A stretch of 64,000 nt of DNA from Vibrio coralliilyticus (GTDB lineage Bacteria > Pseudomonadota > Gammaproteobacteria > Enterobacterales > Vibrionaceae), in NCBI RefSeq assembly GCF_024449095.1, contig NZ_CP024629.1:115816-179815 (forward strand), in the 5' to 3' direction. A model generated the notes under the pieces. The model saw only the letters and a list, made by a program, of their open reading frames with translations, was not told where the DNA came from and searched no databases. Below, one piece after another: positions 21,501-29,736 of this stretch (within the stretch, counting starts at the first letter, position 1; the number at the start of each line of letters is the position of its first letter). The position numbers and the translations under genes are program-made.

Positions 21501-22982
21501 GGGGTTCCCCAGCGTTACCGAGCATTTCTCTTTGTATCCATCGCCCAGCCCTTCGAAAAGCTTGTTTGTTTCACTCCACGACGGCTTTTCTCTTAGTAAA
21601 TTCTGAAATGCCTCGATGTTCTCTACAGAGAGATTTTGCTCTATAACATTACCTAGTGGTAGCCACACATCACCGTCACCCGATACTCGTAACCCCTTTA
21701 TGTGCTTTACCGCGAGCTCAGCTAACCCTTTCTTGCCGAAATAACCTGGAATCAATTGTTCAGCTGAAGTAACCGGAGAGAGTGTATTGTATGTTTCTAA
21801 CGCCTGCGCTCGTTTTTCAGCATTCTCTGCACGTACTTGTTCGGCGAACTTAGCTCTTCGTTCTTCGTTGGCCTTTTCATTTTCAACAAATTGGCTGTAG
21901 CGCTCTGGTGTAAAGTAGGTTCGAGCTTCTTCCTTGCCTTTGAGGTATTCGACCAGTTCGTTTTTAGAGTGACCATCGCTTGGGTCTTCCATATGTGAGT
22001 AGAGAATGACACTGTTTGTATAGTGGTCACTTCCGTCATGCTTGGTGACAGCGACAGTTAGGTGGTAAACGCCGTATTGTCCAAATTCGTTGTCTCGGTG
22101 CAGATAGGCGGCAACTTTCCCTCTTACTGGTTTCTTGCTATCGATTCGAGCTTTTCGGTACCTTGCGCTTGGTATATTGTTTGCGTCAGATGGTGGTTCA
22201 TTTTCCTCCCTAAATGGAATGTCGCTGGCCAACTGTGACAAGTCTACGTTTATGTCATCGCAGTATGGTTGAATTACGCCAGCTTGTTCTTGTAGCAGCA
22301 TGCGTAAATAGTGGTTTGTATTACTACTACCAAACCTTTTTGATAGAAACTCTTGAACTCGTTCTGCACTATTACTGAACAGCTCTGATATATCGTTGGC
22401 TTTAGTAAGAGGTGTGTTTTTGCTATGAATTAAGTTATCACTGAATGAATCGAGAAACAGGCTAGCCGACTCAGATGCTTTGTTGGCAGTGATGTTTCCA
22501 GCTTCTAGCTCTCCATCAGCCTTCATTTCAATAATTGCGCGATCTAGCAGTTCTTTTGCTTCAGAGGTGATCGCTTTCGCTCTGTCTTTGTCTTGGAACA
22601 CAACCTTCCAAACACTATTTACCTCATTTTCCAGCGCAGTACTGAATCGTTTGTGCTCACCTTTCCCATTAAAAAAATTGTTAATAGATGTATTTAACCG
22701 TTGTGATAACTCGTGCTTTGAACCTAGATTCTGGAATGTGGAGTAGGTAATGGCAGCACGGCTTAGGTTTTGCAATTGTGCACGAACAGGGTTGACGCTC
22801 AACTTTCCTGTATTCAGCAAAGCATTAAAATCTGTGCTGTACAATAGGATAGTATTGTTATTTTTACTACGGATTAATTGAGGAATTCGAACGCTAGACT
22901 GGCCGTCCATGCTCCCAAATATACGGTTTGATTTATCTGCTAGGACGTTTTCTAAAAATTGTTTCATGCTTAAGGAAGACAT
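18537..22982 (-). CDS. Very large Toprim protein, candidate plasmid primase (Sog/TraC type)
   Basis: 1481 aa. Residues 495-600 carry a Toprim domain: ISEGVANG (Glu504) and FADND (Asp555, Asp557), the order seen in TraC/DnaG-like plasmid primases. Residues 405-455 precede it as a primase core-like region. The C-terminal half is acidic and then coiled coil (about 1110-1250). IncI plasmids make a similarly large primase, Sog, that is sent to the recipient with the DNA, and this position at the end of a transfer operon fits. I cannot see an N-terminal zinc-binding motif or a helicase motif, so activity is an inference. AAGGAG precedes the ATG. Confidence 0.6.
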   Translation of the reverse strand: MSSLSMKQFLENVLADKSNRIFGSMDGQSSVRIPQLIRSKNNNTILLYSTDFNALLNTGKLSVNPVRAQLQNLSRAAITYSTFQNLGSKHELSQRLNTSINNFFNGKGEHKRFSTALENEVNSVWKVVFQDKDRAKAITSEAKELLDRAIIEMKADGELEAGNITANKASESASLFLDSFSDNLIHSKNTPLTKANDISELFSNSAERVQEFLSKRFGSSNTNHYLRMLLQEQAGVIQPYCDDINVDLSQLASDIPFREENEPPSDANNIPSARYRKARIDSKKPVRGKVAAYLHRDNEFGQYGVYHLTVAVTKHDGSDHYTNSVILYSHMEDPSDGHSKNELVEYLKGKEEARTYFTPERYSQFVENEKANEERRAKFAEQVRAENAEKRAQALETYNTLSPVTSAEQLIPGYFGKKGLAELAVKHIKGLRVSGDGDVWLPLGNVIEQNLSVENIEAFQNLLREKPSWSETNKLFEGLGDGYKEKCSVTLGNPQTASVIGISEGVANGLIQYEMAQRRGIDLAMVCSLDVGNITSSIKKIVEEHPTKPIVNFADNDLFNSNQEKRFLRHELEAQGKEVTGKTLNIGIDKAIEIHQAINLPYVTYNFSTDIEGVNLEGYQQNNKGSDIDDLLNGYASHLMEQKIENPKQVAWETLEALVAEKITTTLKHSVSRHWTIENQHKYGWCPSLDNLEQQKLPNYYHMRSPIAAAHEVFQEKFGLHYEVYQSMVHTDSWSVPGEVQIAEGESQEVKDYSAAIDASMENAEKGLVEVNANPIETEPMTELDEGIEHLLSPVIEEDKLLIEKKIAVVTRKIDNLTKNAEKYPAANFEERLAKNNAELSKLTDERNRLFGVSAGHVDEVRSVSDYYDRAITAPSDPLSGSFQKEIPNEDLVFESIEDAEISSPSDEPTKSILNSVFNQTYDDEDNIKTSAIEQDGISADGSWTDDIIIDAEQFNNEHEVDPAYQEYLEEEMSDFHQSEGQPSAEEIEPHTAVNEVGSLVDPSSSKWFKWKPLDNVNDYVDSLEKFPPLVNKNEEVSKYSTQPPLVSASNTFEGSTYKLVNHGLWDAWKPAREITLNTLLVNGQISPIRVTATNPKQDEFRAIREQLLRGVSDLQSAASNPISVEQLMDKKPSSDDLATKDRVEHNLSKISPDQLVSLFERVLNQMNESHQKTLSTVTDITKQVLEQQALMQLHITELTEQVSRLTEKVAVNFNSQPSTETEVKNEVEPQQNKESLINEIMEIRKETRDQAEINERIRNKITEATSKPVAPSQLKNVVGKNGMETPNIQTGEPVSKNNYEHLVEQMKQHQNALRTTQFSEIGNDIKALLHQAISEKTNVTLDSITESPTKQVNAINSVLKDILGNNGTRPRGLHISAAISSVMRNGVSESIPNSAVSAYVFAEFTGNYEDPIGRIAKELISGEKTTDTYFEECKAILGNQFEFRMGEEYKEHTERSMQEYHQTQNHQSPPIPDYENQPTI

Positions 22983-22994
22983 GTGGACTCCTTG

Positions 22995-24317
22995 TTATTG
23001 GGGGGTCGTTACGTAGGGTCGAAGTGAGTGAGGTAGCTGTTCTAATGGTATTTTGGTGAAGGCGATGATCTGCACCATATTCGATATGCATTGCTCTATG
23101 ACCGCAACATCAGTTTTGCTTGTTATCTCACCAAAGAAGGTGGGGGTGCTGGGAAGACAGCCACTTAAGCAATCAAGTGAAGACATTTTAGTCGCGATTA
23201 GTTTGTCTCCTGAATACGCAAACTGGCATGAGTTTATTAAGGCAAGAGGTATATCGTCTTGATGTATCATGTGCGTTATAGCCGCATACATTGCCCTAGC
23301 CATATTATTGTTTTTGGCTAATTGGAGAACTATCGGTTTATTTCTGTTGCAGGCATCGCCAATCAAACGAAGATGCGCAGAGATATTGTCGTTAGCCGAA
23401 GATACGTCTTTCTGATATGTATCACCCAACACTGGGCGCAGGGTAAATTCGTGTAGAGAGGCGATAGTTGTGTTGATAGTTGAGCACGAATAGGCAAACT
23501 TCTTAGTCCCTTCAAATTCCGACTTCACATATACATATGCATCACCACTTTGCTGGGCATGGTCTGCTGTTGCCGCCATCATGCCTAAGATGTAGAGCGA
23601 ATTACTACTACTCAACACTTCCGTCAATTTTGTAGTAATTTCTGGGTGTGCTGCATTAACTCTGACGAGTTTTCCTGTGTCTTTTGTGACTACTATTTGA
23701 AACTGATAGCATGATGAATCAATCGCACTTTCAAACGCTCGTTGCAATTCTGCACTTCCAGTCAAATTGTACGTAGCTTCGAGTTTCACCTGATTGATCT
23801 GTAACTTTAACTTTTCTATGTGTTCAGGCTGTCCAGAGAACAAATGCTTTTTTCTATTGTGAACCTTAAAGTAGTTGTTGATAGGGCAGTATTGGTTGGT
23901 GTCATTTTCATTCAGATATTGAAGCGCAGAAGGAGAACCAGCAATAATGCAAGGCTCGTTTTCAACTATCGCAATGGACGCATGTATCTTGTTTAACGTA
24001 TCTTTTAGTACCGGGTTGGATGCAACCTGACGGCATACGTTTATGTCGCTAAGATCATATAAATACGGGTAACCACTTGATATTGAATAGGCAAGGAGTT
24101 GCTTTCCTGGTGGTATATGATTAGAAATGAGAAGTTTATCTAACGTAGGGGAATCACCTAGCTCTATGTGTTGGTGTGCGAGGATTTCCTCTAAGCTCTT
24201 TCCCTTTAACTCATCAAAAAAACGCATGGAAATAGAGTGTTTCTGTTGCGTTCTTAGTACGGAATATAAGTCGGTATTTGGGAGGCGGTCGACTAATGAT
24301 ATTGCTGCTTCACTCAT
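22995..24317 (-). CDS. Hypothetical transfer-operon protein (440 aa)
   Basis: Soluble, no signal peptide, no recognised domain. It lies 3 bases after the upstream gene and 12 before the Toprim gene, so the three are co-transcribed. Several Cys/Tyr-rich segments are spread through the protein. It could be a partner of the primase or an effector, but no motif shows this. Confidence 0.65.
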   Translation of the reverse strand: MSEAAISLVDRLPNTDLYSVLRTQQKHSISMRFFDELKGKSLEEILAHQHIELGDSPTLDKLLISNHIPPGKQLLAYSISSGYPYLYDLSDINVCRQVASNPVLKDTLNKIHASIAIVENEPCIIAGSPSALQYLNENDTNQYCPINNYFKVHNRKKHLFSGQPEHIEKLKLQINQVKLEATYNLTGSAELQRAFESAIDSSCYQFQIVVTKDTGKLVRVNAAHPEITTKLTEVLSSSNSLYILGMMAATADHAQQSGDAYVYVKSEFEGTKKFAYSCSTINTTIASLHEFTLRPVLGDTYQKDVSSANDNISAHLRLIGDACNRNKPIVLQLAKNNNMARAMYAAITHMIHQDDIPLALINSCQFAYSGDKLIATKMSSLDCLSGCLPSTPTFFGEITSKTDVAVIEQCISNMVQIIAFTKIPLEQLPHSLRPYVTTPQ

Positions 24318-24320
24318 ATA

Positions 24321-25124
24321 CTAAGCTCCCACTTTCATGCCAATACTTGACGGCGAAAGCTTGTCTATAAGCTGTTTAAGACCAGATCTGAAACTATCGG
24401 CAACACCTTGCAACTGCTCACCAACAGCATGAAAATTCAGCTTTTTGCCATCCGGCATCATAGCATTACGAATTTCCAAGTTTACGGCGTCGCTAGCTAT
24501 TGACTTTCCGAGCCCTGCGACTTTCTTTAGCTGACGTTCTAGTGCCTTGTGACCTTTATCAAATTCCTTTTTGTCCTTAAAGGCTAGTCCTTTAAACTGC
24601 GCCTCAATGGCTTGGTCGATGTGCTTTACATTTTTCCCTATTGCCGTCATAGCCTGCATGATATCGCTATCAGAAGCGGTGTTGGACTTTAAGGTGGTTA
24701 TATGGCTTTTAGTGCTTTCAATAAGTTGGTCAAGTTGACTTCCTTTCTGAGGGGTTGATAGTGCCTTCTCAATCTGTTGATTATTGCTTTCAACAGAAGC
24801 GACATTAGGTTTAGCCGATGGTTTTTTCCTCTTTAAGTATCTAGAGAGTGCCACAGCAGCCACGCTTGAGTTAACGGTTTTTTCTTGATTAGGTTGACTC
24901 TTATTTTGATTCTGGACTGGTTCAGGTGCCTGCTTGACGTCAAGAATTGCTTCCATGTCAACTCTTTGCCTTTTATCAACCAACCCCTGGTACTGCTTCA
25001 TGAGCTCATGTTGCTGTTCTTGCTCTTGCTTTAACTCTTCTTCAGCTGTTTTTTTCTCTTTTTTGAGTTCTTCTTCAGACATATTTGATAAGTCTTCAGG
25101 TTTGCTGTTATCACTGCTAGTCAT
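24321..25124 (-). CDS. Coiled-coil protein (267 aa)
   Basis: Residues 1-55 are a highly charged helix (EEELKKEKKTAEEELKQEQE). Helices continue to the C-terminus with a Lys/Ser/Gln-rich linker around 70-140. No signal peptide or membrane segment. GAGGTGAC precedes the ATG, and the gene sits between the exported protein and the 440-aa protein. Possibly a scaffold. Not recognised. Confidence 0.65.
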   Translation of the reverse strand: MTSSDNSKPEDLSNMSEEELKKEKKTAEEELKQEQEQQHELMKQYQGLVDKRQRVDMEAILDVKQAPEPVQNQNKSQPNQEKTVNSSVAAVALSRYLKRKKPSAKPNVASVESNNQQIEKALSTPQKGSQLDQLIESTKSHITTLKSNTASDSDIMQAMTAIGKNVKHIDQAIEAQFKGLAFKDKKEFDKGHKALERQLKKVAGLGKSIASDAVNLEIRNAMMPDGKKLNFHAVGEQLQGVADSFRSGLKQLIDKLSPSSIGMKVGA

Positions 25125-25132
25125 ACGTCACC

Positions 25133-26152
25133 TCATTTAAATTGTTTGATCCGGAGACTTGCTTCACTTTGCTTACGCAATGCCAATTCGAGCCTCTTAA
25201 AGTTATGGGATAATTTTTTTGATATGTTCAATGCCAACAATCTCTGAGCGTCAGCTGCATGATCTGCATTGGCAGCATCTGTGACTCTTTCCACCATCCT
25301 TTGGTCACGATGTACTTCAATGATCGGAGTATCTTTGGCATACAAACCGTCCACGGATACTCTGTCGCGAAGGTTTCTGTCTATAAAAGCCTTGTAGGTA
25401 TTGCTAAAAAACTGTTTGTTGAATTTTGTAGCTACGTTTTCTGGAAAAACCTCTTGTCCAATGTTTTTGGGGTGGGGAAGTACAACTCCTTGGTTGAATA
25501 CAAGATCTGATATTCTCTGAGCTCTAGCCAATTGCTCTTCGTTAAGTAGTGTGTGCTCTGTAAGAGTTTTAGAGTAAAACTGTATATCTTCGGCAATGGC
25601 TGAGATTATTTCCTTATCATTGGGAGTCCCCAGTTCGCTAACAACCTCTTTGTAATACGCGCCATCTGCATAGATTCCTTGCGTAAAACGATCTGACATA
25701 CGTTTAGCGGATAGACTGTCTTTCGCTCTCGAAAAATAACAGGCTGACATGCGTGACGTATCGTTTTTTGGGTTGTTTAGTAAGTTGTTATAGGTATTAA
25801 TCGAGGCGCAAACAGCGCCTGTTGTTGTGGGGGTATAGTGTTCTTCTGAGATTGGGTTAGAAGTGGACGAAATGGCTGTTGTTGTCGCAATTATTTTCGC
25901 GCTTGAGTTGGCTTGAGCTTGCTGCACTACCATTAGTGTTTGCAACCTATCGGAAACCATTCTATCTAACTCGGCTAAACGCCGTTCGGCTGCAATAAAG
26001 TAAGCCTTGACCTCTTTCAAGTACCAGTTCATATCCCTAGTAGGGTCAACAATTGTATAGGTAAGACTTCCACCAAAAAATGCCAGACTATTTGGTGGGA
26101 GACATAGGGCCGCTAACAACACTATTTTCTTATAACAGCGGTTCGATCTCAT
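25133..26152 (-). CDS. Exported transfer-system protein, paralogue of 31482-32588
   Basis: I chose ATG 26152, behind GGAGGTGCGTG, because it opens a good signal peptide (IVLLAALCLPPNSLAFF). The mature protein has a helical N-terminal part and the block ATTTAISST at about residue 90. The same block follows the helical region in the protein at 31482. Both then have EE(H/R)Y and a cysteine. The C-terminal tail is helical and basic. The two therefore form a family of periplasmic proteins tied to this secretion system. Similarity to VirB5-like or minor pilus components is possible but not shown. The start overlaps the upstream gene by 23 bases. Confidence 0.7.
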   Translation of the reverse strand: MRSNRCYKKIVLLAALCLPPNSLAFFGGSLTYTIVDPTRDMNWYLKEVKAYFIAAERRLAELDRMVSDRLQTLMVVQQAQANSSAKIIATTTAISSTSNPISEEHYTPTTTGAVCASINTYNNLLNNPKNDTSRMSACYFSRAKDSLSAKRMSDRFTQGIYADGAYYKEVVSELGTPNDKEIISAIAEDIQFYSKTLTEHTLLNEEQLARAQRISDLVFNQGVVLPHPKNIGQEVFPENVATKFNKQFFSNTYKAFIDRNLRDRVSVDGLYAKDTPIIEVHRDQRMVERVTDAANADHAADAQRLLALNISKKLSHNFKRLELALRKQSEASLRIKQFK

Positions 26153-26702
26153 CACGCACCTCCGTTTGCAACTCATGGGCTGCTATTTCAAAACTCTTGT
26201 CAATATCAAGTTGGGAGGCGAGGCCGTTCCTATTTGGGGCGCATACCTTTGCATATTGAGTTTTGGTTACGCTCAAGCACATAACCCCTTGTTCTACTTC
26301 TACAAGCCTGTCTCTCATTTCTACAGGGGTAACCACAAGTGCATCTCCGTTCACGAACATCGCCATGATTGCTGATGCGAGAAAAAGCTCTTCTTGTTTT
26401 TCGGTGACTGGTGTTAATCCATAAGACTCGTAATACTCGCGGTTTGCCGTCATCTGGTCTTCAGTCAACGCTGTTTCGTTGTATACATAGAGGGCATTTT
26501 CCTTTCGAAGCAACACGGCAGACTCGATATAGTGGCCATAACTAAAGGTAAGCCAGTTCATGAGCAGCAAAACATCCATTTCAAGAGCAGGATTGCCATA
26601 ATCTGAATCTATTGGGTGCTTCTTATAGATAAGTCCGTTGATATTGAATCCCTTTAAATTAGCCACCTTCTTTAGCTGGGCAATCATTCGTTCCTGTAGC
26701 AT
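26130..26702 (-). CDS. Hypothetical protein (190 aa), first gene of the primase operon
   Basis: Soluble with a hydrophobic part (LLLMNWLTFSYGHYIESAVLL) and a second at about 110-125. No signal peptide. GAGAAATT is the only weak ribosome-binding sequence. It lies behind the divergent promoter at 26736-26743. Not recognised. Confidence 0.6.
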   Translation of the reverse strand: MLQERMIAQLKKVANLKGFNINGLIYKKHPIDSDYGNPALEMDVLLLMNWLTFSYGHYIESAVLLRKENALYVYNETALTEDQMTANREYYESYGLTPVTEKQEELFLASAIMAMFVNGDALVVTPVEMRDRLVEVEQGVMCLSVTKTQYAKVCAPNRNGLASQLDIDKSFEIAAHELQTEVRDEIEPLL

Positions 26703-26735
26703 CGCAATTTCTCGTGACTTGATGTATATTTGTTC

Positions 26736-26743
26736 ATTATAGT
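26736..26743. promoter_or_regulatory. Overlapping divergent -10 elements
   Basis: On the minus strand TATAAT (26736-26741) faces the 26702 gene. On the plus strand TATAGT (26738-26743) faces the gene at 26765. Transcription in one direction should exclude the other at a given moment. Confidence 0.45.
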
Positions 26744-26764
26744 TATTTTGCTTTTATATCTCAA

Positions 26765-27271
26765 ATGACATCACGTACACGAAAAACGCCGCTGTATAAG
26801 CCTGCCGTCTATGCCAAATTGCTAAATAGGCCGGATGTAACTCTATACGTTTTACTACAAAACGAGCTGGAATTATCGAACCGATCTCTTACAGCATCAT
26901 CATACTTGGCTTGTCATTTTGGTTTTTTTACTGAAGGCATGAATGTGCATATCGGCATACCGAGCATGCTATGGAATGGTTTCGTAAGAATTGAATGGCA
27001 GTCTTACAATGTTGATTCTGACAAAATGTATTTATGCCTGAACTATGATGTTCAGGTTGAAGAAACCACAAGCAAGAAAACCAGTTACGGCACAACAACA
27101 TCTGTTAATCAAGCTGTTGAGCGACTCTCCTTTCGGATTCCATGTTGCCCAACATTAATTGACGCTCTAGATAATAGCTCCTTTGTACATATCCGAGAAA
27201 TGGACGCGAACAATGAAGTGACACGAGCGCCTTCCATCCCTATCACCAAAATTGCTTACAATAAAGGTTGA
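26765..27271 (+). CDS. Hypothetical protein (168 aa)
   Basis: Soluble, beta-rich, no signal peptide. No ribosome-binding sequence is visible before the ATG, and the predicted -10 is only about 20 bases upstream, so the message may be nearly leaderless. The stop codon is 2 bases before the DsbC-like gene, so they are co-transcribed. Not recognised. Confidence 0.6.
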   Translation: MTSRTRKTPLYKPAVYAKLLNRPDVTLYVLLQNELELSNRSLTASSYLACHFGFFTEGMNVHIGIPSMLWNGFVRIEWQSYNVDSDKMYLCLNYDVQVEETTSKKTSYGTTTSVNQAVERLSFRIPCCPTLIDALDNSSFVHIREMDANNEVTRAPSIPITKIAYNKG

Positions 27272-27273
27272 AT

Positions 27274-28437
27274 ATGCTTAAAAAGTTCACAATGGCTAGT
27301 GGCATTTTACTGGCTTCAATATCGAGTGTGATGGCCGCATCTAATGACTCTGGCTTATCGTTAGCACAAGCGCTTGAAAGTAAATTAAACCGGACGGTTT
27401 TTGTGCAGCAAATAGAAGGTACCCAGCTATTCTATGTAGCCTATGAAGATAATGTTTATTTTACGGATAGTGCAGGGAGTGTTCTGATTTCTGGAGATGT
27501 AATAACACTGTCGGATAATGTTCTCATCAGCAATGTTATAAAAGAGGAGATTAAAGCTATTTATAATAAGCAAAAAATGATCGATAACTCCCGACTGGAA
27601 TCGGTTGAATCATTTCTGAATGGAAGCGGTAAACCTTCCGCGTTACCCACTAAAACACACGAAAATACTAACACAATGCGTGCGATGCGATTGCCAACAC
27701 AGAACGTCGATCAATTGCCTCCACAGACTCCAATATCACCTAGCGATATACAGCAGCAAATTAACAAAGCGCAATCTGAAAAGAAATCGATATCAAAGCA
27801 ACAAGAATGCCTCGCGCTACTCAAAAAGCCAAATAGTCTTAACGAGCTTCGTCAGGCTTTTTACACAATGTCTGAGGATGACAGAAAGCAATGTGGGAAG
27901 TTCTTTGCAGGGGTAAAGGTGCCATATCAAGATGATGCTAAGTATATTGTTTACCGTGCTGAAAACGAAAAAGATGTAATTACAATGTTTTCTGATTACA
28001 CCTGTGCGTACTGCCAACGCGATCATGAGAATATCAGTCAGTTAAATGATGCGGGAATTACTGTACGTGTAGCTCCATACGGTCGCGCTCACTACAAGCC
28101 AGTTGTCACGAAATTTGATGGTTCAAAAGCGTTTGGAGAAGGTTTGTCGATCATTGGGCAAAACTATAATGCTGTTTACTGCGGAGCTAACAGCCCTGAG
28201 CATCGCAAGCAACTATTTGAAAAATTAATGTCAGGTCACCGCATGTACCAGGTAAAGGCTCTTGAAGAGGCAGCAAACGTACCTCAAGACGGAGTTTGTA
28301 CGAACAACTTGATGCGAGATAAGTACGAAATTGACCTGTACACCACTATAGGAACTCCATTTTACGTAATGTCCGATGGTTCGGCGCATAGGTCGGCTTT
28401 GACCGTTGATGAGATATTGCAGAGACTTCCGAAATAG
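27274..28437 (+). CDS. DsbC-like disulfide isomerase
   Basis: 387 aa with a Sec signal peptide (residues 1-21, cleavage after VMA). The C-terminal half is a thioredoxin fold with CAYC at 244-247 and a cis-Pro loop (GTPFYV near 360), as in DsbC/TrbB-type isomerases. The N-terminal part (25-95) resembles the DsbC dimerisation domain, and a Gln/Pro/Ser-rich linker lies between. ATG 27274 is behind AAAGG. It would correct disulfides in Cys-rich exported parts, such as the protein at 29726-30694. A bidirectional terminator follows. Confidence 0.85.
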   Translation: MLKKFTMASGILLASISSVMAASNDSGLSLAQALESKLNRTVFVQQIEGTQLFYVAYEDNVYFTDSAGSVLISGDVITLSDNVLISNVIKEEIKAIYNKQKMIDNSRLESVESFLNGSGKPSALPTKTHENTNTMRAMRLPTQNVDQLPPQTPISPSDIQQQINKAQSEKKSISKQQECLALLKKPNSLNELRQAFYTMSEDDRKQCGKFFAGVKVPYQDDAKYIVYRAENEKDVITMFSDYTCAYCQRDHENISQLNDAGITVRVAPYGRAHYKPVVTKFDGSKAFGEGLSIIGQNYNAVYCGANSPEHRKQLFEKLMSGHRMYQVKALEEAANVPQDGVCTNNLMRDKYEIDLYTTIGTPFYVMSDGSAHRSALTVDEILQRLPK

Positions 28438-28458
28438 CTAATATTTGGAACTTTAACG

Positions 28459-28490
28459 CAAAAGCCTCGGTCTTCAGCCGAGGCTTTTTT
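28459..28490. terminator. Bidirectional terminator
   Basis: AAAAGCCTCGG, TCTTCAG, CCGAGGCTTTTTT. It serves the convergent DsbC-like and topoisomerase genes. Confidence 0.9.
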
Positions 28491-29736
28491 ACATGAAGTG
28501 GCTTAAGTCAGAGTTGGGGCTAAAAGATATGCTAGGGGAGCGATCAAAATTCGTTCTATGTACGACATCTTCTTGTTCTAACACGTGAAGCTCAGAAATT
28601 GGGTTGGTATGCTTAATTACATGCTTCAATCCGTGGTTAACTATTTCAGGAACATGCTTGCTGCCTTCGTAGTATATTGAATTGACAGTTCGTGGTTTAA
28701 ATGAGCCATTTTTATAAAACATGGGTTCGTATGTATGCGAAGCCCTTCCAATCGTTGAAGCGTATGAGTTCTCATCAAGAGACAGGTGCAACATTAGCTC
28801 TGCTGTTGGTTTTAGTGGTTCCGTGGTTAAACGCTCATTGATAGCAAGCATAGAGCCGATACTAGTTCGTAACTCAATGACCGAAGTGTCGGTTGACTTG
28901 GCTGAGTTGTTTATTTTGAACACATATCTCTCGATATCAGAGTGGTATGGCGCCAAGTTGTGTATGGCATAATGCGCTTCAGAGAGCACTTCGTTAGAAG
29001 TATGATGTTGATATACAGCATTAACATTCGGAAGAATTCGTGAATCTGTCCTGATGTAAGACAACTTTCTAGATTCGTAGAGGGATTGCATTGAGTTGTG
29101 TGTATTGATTATGTTTTGAACGGCACACAGCTGCGTAATGTTTCTTGTGATAGCTGGCTCTGGTAGTAATGTGTGCTCAATACTGCCGCCAAGCTTTTCT
29201 GGGAAGCGCACATGGAACTCCTCACCAGCAACTCTTAGGGTATAGTTGTCTAGCTCATTCAATCGACCTCTTGAAATAAAGCTGTCAGCCAGTGTTATGC
29301 TGGTGGTGGTTAATGTCCCTCTCGGTTCAATTTTTGATAGCTTTAAGTTTAATAATCTTAGGTATGCCCCTTCGTTAGCGAGGGCGTTGTTAATCTCTAG
29401 TGGTCGATTGATTGCAAACTCAATTCCTTCCTTCGATAAATCGTTAATGTGCACCCGATCATGCTTAGCTGTGGGAGTTAGCGCTTTGATATGCTGAGCG
29501 ATTAGTTCACCTTGGGCATCGTTGTCAGTGGCAATAATAACGCGCTGTTCGGGTGAGTTTAAGTGCTGTAGGCGCTCTAACAAGCTCGGGTTTTTGGCTA
29601 CTAACACGAGCTTTGAGTTAATGTAGTCATAATCAAACACGTGGCCGTAAGTAGCAAGTGCATCGCGGCCACTGATTGCTATTATGGCGTTGGCCGTAAT
29701 AGAACTTTCAGTAATTATGATTTCTTTACCAATCAT
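28489..29736 (-). CDS. Compact type IA topoisomerase-like protein
   Basis: 415 aa from ATG 29736. Residues 5-85 form a Toprim domain: IIITES (Glu10), GHVFD at 31-35, and ATDNDAQGE with Asp71, Asp73 and Glu77. This matches the type IA pattern (ATDxDxEGE), with Ala-Gln where Arg-Glu or similar is usual. LYESRKLSYIRTDS at 219-232 is the catalytic tyrosine motif, Tyr227 being the presumed nucleophile. At 415 aa it is much shorter than TopA or TopB (600-870) and lacks zinc fingers. It could decatenate or relax transferred plasmid DNA, as TraE of IncP does. The start overlaps the preceding gene by 11 bases. Confidence 0.8.
   Translation of the reverse strand: MIGKEIIITESSITANAIIAISGRDALATYGHVFDYDYINSKLVLVAKNPSLLERLQHLNSPEQRVIIATDNDAQGELIAQHIKALTPTAKHDRVHINDLSKEGIEFAINRPLEINNALANEGAYLRLLNLKLSKIEPRGTLTTTSITLADSFISRGRLNELDNYTLRVAGEEFHVRFPEKLGGSIEHTLLPEPAITRNITQLCAVQNIINTHNSMQSLYESRKLSYIRTDSRILPNVNAVYQHHTSNEVLSEAHYAIHNLAPYHSDIERYVFKINNSAKSTDTSVIELRTSIGSMLAINERLTTEPLKPTAELMLHLSLDENSYASTIGRASHTYEPMFYKNGSFKPRTVNSIYYEGSKHVPEIVNHGLKHVIKHTNPISELHVLEQEDVVHRTNFDRSPSISFSPNSDLSHFM

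Noticed and set aside
19050..22746. Several plus-strand frames of 70-110 codons
   Set aside because: All lie opposite the continuous 1481-codon Toprim gene and lack ribosome-binding sequences; they are antisense shadows.
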